A stretch of DNA of 18,060 bases, taken from NCBI GenBank assembly GCA_934229395.1, contig CAKQDL010000037.1, forward strand, positions 1-18,060, written 5' to 3'. Every line of letters starts with the position of its first letter. Position 1 is the first letter of the stretch. This DNA comes from an uncultured Peptococcaceae bacterium. Its GTDB lineage: Bacteria > Bacillota > Peptococcia > Peptococcales > Peptococcaceae. Positions 6,621 through 13,992 of this stretch are shown here, piece by piece. Position numbers and translations under genes: made by a program. The notes under the pieces were generated by a model that did not search any database, was not told the DNA's origin, and saw only the letters and a program-made list of their open reading frames with translations.

Positions 6621-8129
6621 TTAGCAATTTGGTAAATGAATGTATTCCATATTTAAAACACTGGCCAGCTTTGGGCTTTCGTCCAAAACCGCTTGCTCCA
6701 GTGGTGCTTCTATGTGTATCCACATAAGGGCTGTGGAGCGATCTAATGGCTTATGGCCCAAGACCATTTCTGCAATATTGACGTCCTTTTCGCCCAAAAG
6801 GGTCCCCACCTGACCCACAAGGCCAGGCCGGTTGATGTGGGGCACCAAAAGAAGATGCTCGCGCGGCGAGGCTACAATCTGGTAGCCATCCACCTCAGTC
6901 ACAACAGCTGCATCTGCATGGAGGGTACCAGCAAGAGAAAATTGCACGTCTTGCAAAACCACCTCAAGGCGCAGGCCAAGGTTGTCGTCCCCAGCTTTGT
7001 TTTTTTCAAGCTTGAGACCGCGCTCCGTGCTAACCACCATGGCGTTTACGAAGTTCACGTTTTCCTCACCCAGGCCTTGGGCAAAGCCCGTAAGGAGGGA
7101 TGCCGTAATGGCATACTCCTCAGCATGAGGCACATCCTCGCCAATCTCTAGGCCGAGCTTCTCGGGCCACGCACCTAGGCGTTGGCCCATAAAGTAGCCC
7201 AAGGTATGGGCCAAGTGGCACCAGGCCTTGGCTTCAACGCTTTCCTTTTGGTAAAGGCGCGGCACGTTCACCGTTGTGGCCACCTGCTTGCCTTTTATCA
7301 CCTGCAAAAGGTCGCGCGCGATTTCGCAGGCGTTGCCAATTTTGGCCTCTAGGGTGTTGGCCGCTTGCTCAATGCTCACAAGGCCATATTTTTGCACGTC
7401 GCGCGCGCGGTGTGCATCTTTTTGCGGCAAATCAATGGCAAAGCGCTTGAGGTAGCCCCAATCAAGGGCACGCACCAGCGCATCCCAATCAAAAATACGC
7501 GTTGAGGTGAGGGCAATCATGGCTGCCCCCTCGGGCATGAGCTGAATTTCGTCCTTCCCCACCAAAGCGCGGCTCCAAGCGGTGCCATCGGCAAGAAGTA
7601 TCACAAAATCGCTTTGCACAAACAAATCCACCAAATCCGTTGGCACCACCCCATAAAGGGAGGCGCGTCCACGGTTCATATCGGGGTCGAAGCAAAGCAC
7701 CTCCATGCCAAAAGTTTTGGCACGTTGGGCAATTTCTGCCCCTACTGCCGGCAGGCCCACAAGGCCCAAGGTTTTGCCTCTGAGCTCAATCATCATGCCC
7801 TCCTCGCCTCTCGCCAAGGAAAGCAAAAGATAGAAAGCATAATCGGCCACCGACGCAGCCTGCCCACCCTGTGGGCTAAGCACAGCCTTGCCGGCACGCG
7901 TAGCGCGTTTGATATCGAGGCCCTTGTCGTTGCGTGAGAGAATGCCTACCGCACGAAGCGCACTCGCGCCATCGTACAAGGCTTCCGGCGCCGCCTTGCC
8001 CTCAGTGAGCAAAGCGCCGTCGCACCCTGCCACGCCTTCCAGGCCTTCGTTAATAACCACCTCTGCGCCATGCTGCTCCAATAGGTGCATGGCCTCATCG
8101 CACAAAGGTGCTTCTAGCATAATACGCAC
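6621..8129 (-). CDS. SerA-like protein with degenerate catalytic domain
   Basis: 502 residues laid out like long-form D-3-phosphoglycerate dehydrogenase: N-terminal and Rossmann domains (1-280), ASB domain (about 285-420) and a well-kept C-terminal ACT domain (425-502, HLLLVPHINRPGLVG). The catalytic half is altered. The nucleotide loop GLGRIG reads GLPAVG (125-130), with Pro for the second Gly. The catalytic Arg of NVARGG is Ser209, the Glu of the EP motif is Asp238, and the His of TPHxGA is Glu254. About 15 residues before the Rossmann strand are missing, and the RAGVGVDN substrate loop is lost. It is probably not an active dehydrogenase. I chose GTG 8129: it is 7 nt from AAGGGAGG and gives the usual SerA N-terminus; ATG 8135 is only 1 nt from that site. 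Confidence 0.85.
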   Translation of the reverse strand: MRIMLEAPLCDEAMHLLEQHGAEVVINEGLEGVAGCDGALLTEGKAAPEALYDGASALRAVGILSRNDKGLDIKRATRAGKAVLSPQGGQAASVADYAFYLLLSLARGEEGMMIELRGKTLGLVGLPAVGAEIAQRAKTFGMEVLCFDPDMNRGRASLYGVVPTDLVDLFVQSDFVILLADGTAWSRALVGKDEIQLMPEGAAMIALTSTRIFDWDALVRALDWGYLKRFAIDLPQKDAHRARDVQKYGLVSIEQAANTLEAKIGNACEIARDLLQVIKGKQVATTVNVPRLYQKESVEAKAWCHLAHTLGYFMGQRLGAWPEKLGLEIGEDVPHAEEYAITASLLTGFAQGLGEENVNFVNAMVVSTERGLKLEKNKAGDDNLGLRLEVVLQDVQFSLAGTLHADAAVVTEVDGYQIVASPREHLLLVPHINRPGLVGQVGTLLGEKDVNIAEMVLGHKPLDRSTALMWIHIEAPLEQAVLDESPKLASVLNMEYIHLPNC

Positions 8130-8150
8130 GCGCATACCTCCCTTCAAAAT

Positions 8151-8357
8151 AAAAAAACCGCCCCTACAAATAGGGACGGAGAATTCCGCGGTACCACCCA
8201 GTTTATGACAAATGTCATCACTTTGCGGCAGATAACGGCTGCCTGCCGTGGCCATTACGCCAACGCTCTGGGGTGGAGATTTTGCAGCGCGTCTTCGGCT
8301 TTCACCAACCGCCGACTCTCTTAGCACACACAAACAAAACGAGCCCCTTCATAGCTA
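8151..8357 (-). promoter_or_regulatory. T-box riboswitch, probably serine-specific (UCC)
   Basis: The leader before the serA-like gene has the T-box layout. AG box AGAGAG is at 8321-8316 and the GGTGAAAGCC apical element follows in stem I. On the 3' side of stem I lies TCC (8277-8275) followed by ACC, as expected for a specifier, giving serine. Stem III is CGGCAG/CTGCCG (8248-8243, 8231-8226). The 14-nt T-box sequence TGGGTGGTACCGCG starts at 8200. The competing terminator is CCGTCCCTA/TAGGGGCGG (8179-8171, 8166-8158) with a T-run to 8151. Uncharged tRNA would stabilise the antiterminator and allow transcription of the operon. The UGGU that meets the tRNA end is not the perfect partner of a G discriminator, so specificity is inferred mainly from UCC and serS. 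Confidence 0.9.
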
Positions 8358-8363
8358 CCTATA

Positions 8364-8392
8364 ATTTTATTATGCCTGCGCGCCCTTGTCAA
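8364..8392 (-). promoter_or_regulatory. Promoter of the T-box operon
   Basis: Perfect TTGACA (8392-8387), an exact 17-nt spacer and TAAAAT (8369-8364, 5 of 6 matches). It is the strongest sigma-A-type promoter in the window and places the start near 8357, just ahead of the T-box stem I. Confidence 0.9.
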
Positions 8393-8433
8393 GAAAAAAG
8401 GGCCACAAACCGCCAAGGCGCGCCATTTTGCAC

Positions 8434-8473
8434 AAAAAAGAACCACCAGCGGCGCAAGCGCTTCTGGTGGTTC
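8434..8473 (-). terminator. Terminator after sppA
   Basis: A 10-bp perfect stem, GAACCACCAG (8440-8449) with CTGGTGGTTC (8464-8473), followed on the minus strand by six Ts. It begins 6 nt past the sppA stop codon and separates that unit from the T-box promoter. Confidence 0.9.
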
Positions 8474-8478
8474 GTCGT

Positions 8479-9528
8479 TTATTCGTTTTCGTAGCCGGCT
8501 GCGATGTACATTGGCTCGGTGATGGTCATATCCTCGAGCTTGGCGAGGCTGCTCGCTACTTCGCCGCGGTTGGCGATGGTTTTTGAGAGGGCGCCAAGGG
8601 AGTTGAGGAAACGGGTCATGCGGTCTTGGGTGTAGGTTTCGTGATAGAACACAATGTTGTCACCGAGCTCCTTGTGGAGCATTTCATCAAACTCATCCAT
8701 GGTCATCACGCCATCAATAAGGCCATTGGCCAGCGCCTGCTTGGCGGTGTATGGACGGCCATCTGCTAGGGTGAGGACGGTGTCGCGGTCTAGGCCACGG
8801 CCTTCTGCCACAACATCGACAAATTGGTTGTAGGCTTCGTCAGAAACGGTTTGCATAATGGCAAGCTGCTCTTCTGTTGGGGCCACACTCATGGAACCCA
8901 TGTTTTTGTTTTTGCCACTGTGAATGGTGGTCACGTTAATGCCCAAATCGCTAAGGAACTGGCTGGCATCTATAAATTGGCCACCAATGACGCCAATATA
9001 ACCCACGGTGGAATTGCGGTTGGCATAAATTTTGTCGGCTGCACAGGAAATGTAATAGCCGGCAGAGGCGTTCATCGACTCGCTGTACACATAAATTGGA
9101 CGGCCTGTTTTTTCCTTATAATCCATAAGGTTGAGATAGGTTTCATCACATTGGTACACGCCGCCACCTGGGGTGTTCATAATGAGGGCAATGGCCACGT
9201 TGTCGCTGTCGTTGGCGGCCTTGTTGATGCGCTCATTAATGAAACTTTGATTGTAGCTTTCGCCTTCTTCTTTAATGGTGCCTGTAATGTCAATGATTTG
9301 CACATTTTTGCTGCCACTAGAAAAGGCTTCGTCGCTGTTTACGTGCTTGCTGCCGTTTGGCGAAAGGCCAAGACTTACACCAACCATAAGGCCTAGGCAC
9401 AGGGCCACGGCCAAAAAGCCCACGAGCTTTTTGTTTGGCTTTTTGCCATTAAAAAAGCGTTTCTTGCCCTGTTCCTCTGCTACACCCTCGTCTTCGTGGA
9501 CAAATTCTTGCGGAAGTTGATCGCTCAT
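8479..9528 (-). CDS. sppA: Signal peptide peptidase SppA-type (S49)
   Basis: A membrane-anchored serine protease of family S49 that degrades cleaved signal peptides. In 349 residues there is a charged cytoplasmic N-terminus, one membrane helix at about 35-55 and an extracellular catalytic domain. The nucleophile is S155 in MNASAGYYIS, and the expected general base is K208 in SGKNKNMGS. NTPGGG (118-123) forms the substrate-binding turn and GRPYTAKQAL (257-266) is typical of the family. The length fits the short Gram-positive form that oligomerises. I chose ATG 9528, 6 nt from GGAGG, over the preceding GTG 9531. It lies 12 nt after the DUF975 gene and is likely co-transcribed, ending at the terminator 8434-8473. 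Confidence 0.93.
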   Translation of the reverse strand: MSDQLPQEFVHEDEGVAEEQGKKRFFNGKKPNKKLVGFLAVALCLGLMVGVSLGLSPNGSKHVNSDEAFSSGSKNVQIIDITGTIKEEGESYNQSFINERINKAANDSDNVAIALIMNTPGGGVYQCDETYLNLMDYKEKTGRPIYVYSESMNASAGYYISCAADKIYANRNSTVGYIGVIGGQFIDASQFLSDLGINVTTIHSGKNKNMGSMSVAPTEEQLAIMQTVSDEAYNQFVDVVAEGRGLDRDTVLTLADGRPYTAKQALANGLIDGVMTMDEFDEMLHKELGDNIVFYHETYTQDRMTRFLNSLGALSKTIANRGEVASSLAKLEDMTITEPMYIAAGYENE

Positions 9529-9540
9529 CACGCACCTCCA

Positions 9541-10632
9541 TTAGTAAGAAGGCTTGTCGTTCAAGCGGGTATCGTCAAAATCATCCATGATTTCTTCGTT
9601 GTTTTTTTCTTGTGCGTCAGCGTCATTGGCTTCATCAAAGGCGGTTTCGGCCTTGACTTCGTCGATGGCCTTTTCATCCATAGCGGTATCCTTTGCTTGA
9701 GGCGCAGGCACTGCAGCTTCTTCTGCTGCGTCCTCTTGCTTTGGCTGACGGCTGGTGTAGCCGAGTTTGGATGGATGCAAACGTCCTTCGCGGAAAGCTT
9801 CGTCGCGCAACCAAGCGTAAGCCAAGGAAAGGGTGATGTAAATATATGGAAGCACATAAAGGAAGCCCAAGCCAAAGGTCACAAAGCTAAGAACCACCCA
9901 AGGAATAAAGCTTAGGAAGAGCACAAAAACTTCGTCAAGGTGGTGCTTGCAGATGGTGATGGAATAACGCATGGCTTGGCGCACGCCCACACGGCCACGG
10001 CCATCAGCCATCACTTGGTACATAAAGGTGTAGCGCAAGCTCGCAATATAGATAACCACAAAGGACGCCACAATAAGAAGCGCGCCACCAATGGTCATAA
10101 CAAGGCCAACGGTCCCGTCAGTGCCTGCAATCAAAACAGCAGCACCAACAACAGCAATAATTATACCAGGGATAATGGTGAGGCTCCAAATGAAAATCCA
10201 AATGTTTTGCCAAATGTAGGCCAAGATGGCCTTGAGTGCTTCGCCAAAGCCATCAATAAAATCAGCAAAGTTGAGCTTTTTGCCCTTGTATTGGGTTTGC
10301 TTGAGGCACCATGCTTGGTAAGCGTAGGCCACCACGCCGTTAACAAGGATCCCACAAATCATACCAATGATACTAAAGAGGGCCATTTGTGTGGAGGTGG
10401 CACTGGACAAGTGCTGAGTTGCCATGTAAATCGCGCCAGGGCCTTGTGCTTGGATGGTTTCTGACACATTCTCTACGTTCATTTGGTGCAATTCATAGGT
10501 AAAGCCTTGAATGCCCAAGCAAACGAGATAAATCAGGCTGAGGAGCGTCATCATGCCACGGTTTGAGGCCATGATTTTTTTTGCCTGTGCCTTGAGCTCG
10601 GCACGTGGCATTTTTCTTTCGTAACTAGCCAT
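9541..10632 (-). CDS. DUF975 integral membrane protein
   Basis: 363 residues. The N-terminus with RAELKAQAKKIM is the typical start of DUF975 proteins, a Firmicute membrane family of unknown function. Hydrophobic segments suggest about six membrane passes: roughly 28-44, 84-106, 136-168, 176-198, 234-252 and 254-274. After the last, a DEAF-type motif (YAWLRDEAFREG) leads into a cytoplasmic tail (290-363) rich in Glu, Asp, Ala and Lys, likely unstructured. The ATG at 10632 has GAAGGA at 5 nt. It is the first gene of a two-gene unit with sppA, so a role at the membrane linked to protein quality control is possible but only by context. Confidence 0.85.
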   Translation of the reverse strand: MASYERKMPRAELKAQAKKIMASNRGMMTLLSLIYLVCLGIQGFTYELHQMNVENVSETIQAQGPGAIYMATQHLSSATSTQMALFSIIGMICGILVNGVVAYAYQAWCLKQTQYKGKKLNFADFIDGFGEALKAILAYIWQNIWIFIWSLTIIPGIIIAVVGAAVLIAGTDGTVGLVMTIGGALLIVASFVVIYIASLRYTFMYQVMADGRGRVGVRQAMRYSITICKHHLDEVFVLFLSFIPWVVLSFVTFGLGFLYVLPYIYITLSLAYAWLRDEAFREGRLHPSKLGYTSRQPKQEDAAEEAAVPAPQAKDTAMDEKAIDEVKAETAFDEANDADAQEKNNEEIMDDFDDTRLNDKPSY

Positions 10633-10658
10633 AATAATCCTTCTTTCTATTAAAGTAT

Positions 10659-10699
10659 AAAAATAAGTACATCTTATTATATCATGTGCGCTTATTTTT
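10659..10699 (-). promoter_or_regulatory. Promoter of DUF975-sppA inside an AT-rich inverted repeat
   Basis: A perfect TATAAT (10681-10676, minus strand) lies in the loop of a 9-bp inverted repeat, AAAAATAAG (10659-10667) / CTTATTTTT (10691-10699). The repeat could be an operator or a weak terminator for the UPF0340 gene upstream. The -35 element is poor. In such AT-rich DNA the repeat may be fortuitous. Confidence 0.35.
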
Positions 10700-10722
10700 T
10701 TATACTAGATTTTGCTTTGTGC

Positions 10723-11298
10723 TTATTCCTTGCCAAAGGCATCGGCTGCTTCGAGGCTGTAGCGCGCACGTTCGCCACCGATGAGGCGTGGGCGAGAGAA
10801 GCTTGGGTTGGCACGGGCATCGCCAATGGAGCGATGGGCCAAGCGCATTGGCACAGCCACTGGGCGCATATGCATACCAATCATGGTTTCGCCAATATCA
10901 AGGCCATAGCCGGCTTGGATGTTTTCTACAAGCACCGGGTTAGTCATGTGGCGGAAGGCATGGGAGGCCATGGAACCGCCGGCATGATAATGAGGCACAG
11001 CGCATACCTCGTTTAGGCCAAAACGGCGCATGGTTTCGCGTTCAACAACGAGCGCGCGGTTCAAATGCTCGCAGCATTGAAAAGCAAGATGGAGATTTTT
11101 TTCGGCAGCAAACTGGCGCAACACAGGGAAAAGGGCCGCAGCCACCTCTGGGCTACCAGCCTTACCAATGCGCTTGCCGCACACCTCGCTGGTGGAGCAG
11201 CCAATGACAAAGACATCGTCCTCTCTTGGCGCTTGGCGTTCCACCATTTCTCCCAAAATAACTTCTAACTCTGATGCGATTTGTTCAATTTCAAACAT
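10723..11298 (-). CDS. UPF0340 (YwlG/DUF436) protein
   Basis: 191 residues, of normal length for the UPF0340 family, whose function is not established. Family-typical stretches are IGCSTSEVCGKRIGK (33-47), the FQCCEHLNRALVVE segment (73-86), the VPHYHAGGSMAS region and, near the C-terminus, HMRPVAVPMRLAHRSIG. Conserved Cys and His suggest metal or cofactor binding, but this is inference. No signal peptide or membrane segment is present, so it is cytoplasmic. The ATG at 11298 is preceded by AGGACGGA, a moderate ribosome site. It lies 57 nt after the vanY-like gene on the same strand, with a hairpin between them. Confidence 0.9.
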   Translation of the reverse strand: MFEIEQIASELEVILGEMVERQAPREDDVFVIGCSTSEVCGKRIGKAGSPEVAAALFPVLRQFAAEKNLHLAFQCCEHLNRALVVERETMRRFGLNEVCAVPHYHAGGSMASHAFRHMTNPVLVENIQAGYGLDIGETMIGMHMRPVAVPMRLAHRSIGDARANPSFSRPRLIGGERARYSLEAADAFGKE

Positions 11299-11325
11299 AA
11301 TTTCCGTCCTTTCTTTTTATAAATG

Positions 11326-11351
11326 AAAGGGCGCCACAAGCTGCGCCCTTT
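11326..11351. terminator. Hairpin between the vanY-like and UPF0340 genes
   Basis: A perfect 9-bp stem AAAGGGCGC / GCGCCCTTT with an 8-nt loop. On the minus strand, the relevant direction, it is followed only by CATTTAT, so termination may be partial and allow read-through into UPF0340. The strong T-run lies on the plus strand. Confidence 0.65.
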
Positions 11352-11355
11352 TTAA

Positions 11356-12615
11356 TTACATTGGCAAAATAGATGAAAGTAGGTTCACGCTACCATTTGT
11401 GTTGGTTGTGGTGGTATCAATGACCATGGCCATATTTTCTTGATCCCAGTCCACATAGAAGCCCAAAAGATTGGCCAAATCGCGCAGCTTAAAGTAAGTA
11501 AAGCCGTTGATGTTGTATGCTGTTGGCGTTTGGTACCAATTATCCACCATAACGGTCATATTGTTTGGCAGAGCAATGTCGTTGGTATTGAGCTCAATCA
11601 AGGAATCGCCTTGGCTAAGGGCGGTGTGGCTGGTCATGGTGATGGTACGTGTGGCATCATCATAGCCTAGGTCAAATTCCGCCTCGGTGCCTCTGAGCAG
11701 GGTGGCTAGGTCGCGCAGGCGGAAATAGTTGTTGCCACCAATGTTGTAGCTGGCTGTATGGGTAAAGCTATCATCTATACGAATGGCGTTGCTGCTGCGG
11801 CCAATGGCAATTTGCCGACCATTGGTCACGCCACTTGCCGTGTCGCCCAAAAATTCTTCTAGGGTGAGGCCGTTATACATAATGGCTCTTGCAGCCTCTA
11901 CACCCACATAGCGATAATGCCAAGGCTCGTATTGATAGCCCGTGATGGCTTCCTTGCCCTTTGGATAGCGCAAAATAAAGCCATACTCGGCGCAGTTGGC
12001 CATCATCCATTGGATGCTAGCAAGCTGATCCATGTAGGTTTGCAAATTGTAACCGCTGTGCTTGGCATCGCCTACGTCGAAGGCCAGGCCCGTTTGGTGC
12101 TCGCTTTGGCCGGCTCTGGCCGAATAGGTATTGGCCAAAGCTTCGCCATGGTATGCTGCATAGCTTGCGAAAAGATTCTTTTGCACGTTGTAGCCGCGGT
12201 AGCCACTAAGGACATACATAGAATGGCCTTGGGCGTTGCACGCTGCCAAAAAATTTTGCAAGGCGGTGTTGGCTTCGCCACGCAAACTGGTGCTTTGCTC
12301 TGCACCACCGGTGTAGTCGGGCACATAGTTTTCTGGCACGGGATGATTTTTATTAACCAAAATCAGCCCGCCAACAACGGTCACGCCCTCCATATCTTGG
12401 TGGCCATCGTTATACGGCACGGTGGTCGTGGTGACTGTTGGTGTGCTCACAGACGGATTGGTTGTATCTTCTGGCGTTGGTTGCTCTGGAGTGGTCACCG
12501 CTGGCTCGTTGTCTTGCGGCGCATCTGTATTTTCACCCGCCCACACACTGCCAAGTGGCGACACCGCAAGCGTGAGCGCCAGTGTTGCAGACAGAACTTT
12601 TTTGTTAGATTTCAT
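11356..12615 (-). CDS. Secreted VanY/M15B carboxypeptidase with C-terminal stalk-like repeats
   Basis: 419 residues. A signal peptide (about 1-26, cleavage after VWA) is followed by a Thr/Pro-rich linker (27-67). Then comes an M15B D-alanyl-D-alanine carboxypeptidase domain (about 75-255) that trims peptidoglycan stems. Zinc ligands are in SEHQTGLAFD (H173, D180) and EPWH (H233), with SGYRGY at 137-142 near the active site. The C-terminus (about 265-402) has two repeats, FRLRDLATLL and FKLRDLANLL, resembling copper-amine-oxidase N-terminal domains, which probably serve in wall attachment. I chose ATG 12615: AGGAGG lies 9 nt upstream and it begins the signal peptide directly, whereas a longer frame to 12711 adds a non-signal sequence. 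A TATAAT is at 12645-12640. Confidence 0.9.
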   Translation of the reverse strand: MKSNKKVLSATLALTLAVSPLGSVWAGENTDAPQDNEPAVTTPEQPTPEDTTNPSVSTPTVTTTTVPYNDGHQDMEGVTVVGGLILVNKNHPVPENYVPDYTGGAEQSTSLRGEANTALQNFLAACNAQGHSMYVLSGYRGYNVQKNLFASYAAYHGEALANTYSARAGQSEHQTGLAFDVGDAKHSGYNLQTYMDQLASIQWMMANCAEYGFILRYPKGKEAITGYQYEPWHYRYVGVEAARAIMYNGLTLEEFLGDTASGVTNGRQIAIGRSSNAIRIDDSFTHTASYNIGGNNYFRLRDLATLLRGTEAEFDLGYDDATRTITMTSHTALSQGDSLIELNTNDIALPNNMTVMVDNWYQTPTAYNINGFTYFKLRDLANLLGFYVDWDQENMAMVIDTTTTNTNGSVNLLSSILPM

Positions 12616-12639
12616 TAAAATCAACCTCCTCCTAGCTGT

Positions 12640-12645
12640 ATTATA
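12640..12645 (-). promoter_or_regulatory. -10 box of the vanY-like gene
   Basis: A perfect TATAAT on the minus strand, 24 nt before the ATG and just upstream of the AGGAGGAGG ribosome site. No good -35 is found at 16-18 nt. It is back to back with the icd promoter in a 120-nt divergent region. Confidence 0.55.
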
Positions 12646-12674
12646 ACATCTTTTATAATTATTAAAAGAAATGT

Positions 12675-12703
12675 TTGCGCAATGCCTACCAATTACGTAA
12701 AAT
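12675..12703 (+). promoter_or_regulatory. Promoter of icd
   Basis: TTGCGC (12675-12680), exactly 17 nt, then TAAAAT (12698-12703). It predicts a start near 12710 and a short leader holding only the ribosome site AGGAG (12721-12725) ahead of the ATG at 12736. Confidence 0.65.
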
Positions 12704-12735
12704 AGAATCAAATCAATTAAAGGAGTCTTGTATCG

Positions 12736-13947
12736 ATGGAAAAAATCAAAATGACAACGCCAATCGTTGAAATGGATGGCGACGAAATGACACGCATTCT
12801 TTGGGCTTGGATCAAAGACAAGCTCATTTTGCCTTATGTGGATTTAAAGAGCGAATACTACGACCTCGGCCTTGAGCATCGCGATGCAACAAACGACCAA
12901 GTCACTGTTGACGCTTCTAATGCCATCAAAAAATATGGCGTTGGCGTAAAGTGCGCCACCATTACCCCAAATGCACAGCGCGTAGAAGAATATAACCTCA
13001 AGGAAATGTGGAAGAGCCCGAACGGCACCATCCGCGCTATTTTGGACGGCACCGTTTTCCGCGCGCCAATCCTCGTGGATGGCATTCATCCATTCGTGCG
13101 CACCTGGAAGGCACCAATCACCGTAGCGCGTCACGCTTACGGCGACGTATACAAAAACAGCGAGCTCCGCGTAGACGCTCCTGCTACCGCTTCCCTCACT
13201 GTAAAATACGCTGACGGCCGCGTGGATGAAAAAGAAATTTTCACCTTCGAAGCCCCAGGCGTCATCCAAGGGATGCACAACCGCGATGCTTCCATCGAAA
13301 GCTTTGCCCACGCCACCTTCACCTACGCCCTCGATACCAAGCAAGACGTATGGTTTGCAACCAAGGACACCATCTCCAAAATTTACGACCACCGTTTTAA
13401 AGACATCTTCCAAGAAATCTTTGACCGTGACTACAAAGAAAAATTTGAAGAAGCCGGCATTACCTACTTCTACACTCTCATTGACGACGCTGTAGCCCGC
13501 GTGGTACGTAGCGAAGGCGGCTTTATTTGGGCCTGCAAAAACTACGACGGCGACGTTATGAGCGACCTCGTTGCCACCGCCTTTGGCTCCTTGGCAATGA
13601 TGACCTCTGTGCTCGTTTCTCCAGATGGCAACTACGAATACGAAGCCGCTCACGGCACCGTTCAACGCCACTACTACAAGCACCTAAAGGGTGAAGAAAC
13701 CTCCACCAACTCTGTGGCCACCATCTTCGCTTGGAGCGGCGCTTTGCGCAAGCGCGGCGAAAAGGACGGCCTAGACGACCTCTGCCGTTATGCCGATGCC
13801 CTTGAAGCAGCCACCATCGAAACCATCGAAAGCGGCGTAATGACCAAGGACCTCATGGCCCTCTCCACCATCGAAGGACGTCACACCGTCAACTCCGAAG
13901 ACTTCCTCGATGCCATCGCTAAAAACCTCGACGCAAAACTCGCGTAA
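12736..13947 (+). CDS. icd: Isocitrate dehydrogenase (NADP+), IDH1-like type
   Basis: Oxidatively decarboxylates isocitrate to 2-oxoglutarate, giving NADPH and the precursor for glutamate. The 403 residues follow the homodimeric eukaryote-like subfamily, not the E. coli type: near the N-terminus VEMDGDEMTRILW, then NRDATNDQVT-like EHRDATNDQVT, MWKSPNGTIR (substrate loop), ARHAYGD, and GGFIWACKNYDGDVMSD for the metal-binding aspartates. HGTVQRHYYKH carries the Arg-His pair that favours NADP. It is of normal length with no missing key residue seen. The gene is monocistronic: its own promoter, AGGAG ribosome site and a strong terminator at once after the stop. In an anaerobe it likely serves glutamate synthesis in a partial TCA cycle. 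Confidence 0.96.
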   Translation: MEKIKMTTPIVEMDGDEMTRILWAWIKDKLILPYVDLKSEYYDLGLEHRDATNDQVTVDASNAIKKYGVGVKCATITPNAQRVEEYNLKEMWKSPNGTIRAILDGTVFRAPILVDGIHPFVRTWKAPITVARHAYGDVYKNSELRVDAPATASLTVKYADGRVDEKEIFTFEAPGVIQGMHNRDASIESFAHATFTYALDTKQDVWFATKDTISKIYDHRFKDIFQEIFDRDYKEKFEEAGITYFYTLIDDAVARVVRSEGGFIWACKNYDGDVMSDLVATAFGSLAMMTSVLVSPDGNYEYEAAHGTVQRHYYKHLKGEETSTNSVATIFAWSGALRKRGEKDGLDDLCRYADALEAATIETIESGVMTKDLMALSTIEGRHTVNSEDFLDAIAKNLDAKLA

Positions 13948-13952
13948 GTGTA

Positions 13953-13987
13953 AAAAAGCCATCGTCCGCTCGTGACGATGGCTTTTT
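13953..13987. terminator. Bidirectional terminator between icd and the DUF1847 gene
   Basis: A perfect 14-bp stem, AAAAAGCCATCGTC (13953-13966) with GACGATGGCTTTTT (13974-13987) and a 7-nt loop. It has T-runs on both strands and sits between two convergent genes, so it serves both. Confidence 0.95.
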
Positions 13988-13992
13988 AGCGC

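Noticed and set aside
8130..8333. N-terminal extension of the SerA-like protein to 570 residues
   Set aside because: The extra codons lie inside the T-box leader and its terminator; the ribosome site and SerA N-terminus place the start at 8129 (or 8135).
11356..12615. Vancomycin resistance gene (vanY)
   Set aside because: Only the M15B domain supports it; there are no vanRS, vanHAX-type neighbours, and such carboxypeptidases are common wall enzymes.
12616..12711. N-terminal extension of the vanY-like protein to 451 residues
   Set aside because: It would bury the signal peptide and overlaps the promoter; AGGAGG supports ATG 12615.
12844..13683. 279-codon ORF antisense to icd, and the 396-codon ORF antisense to the stalk protein gene (16567-17757)
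   Set aside because: Both are shadow frames made by codon bias of the genes on the other strand; compositions rich in His, Gly and Val, with no domain, no ribosome site and no promoter.
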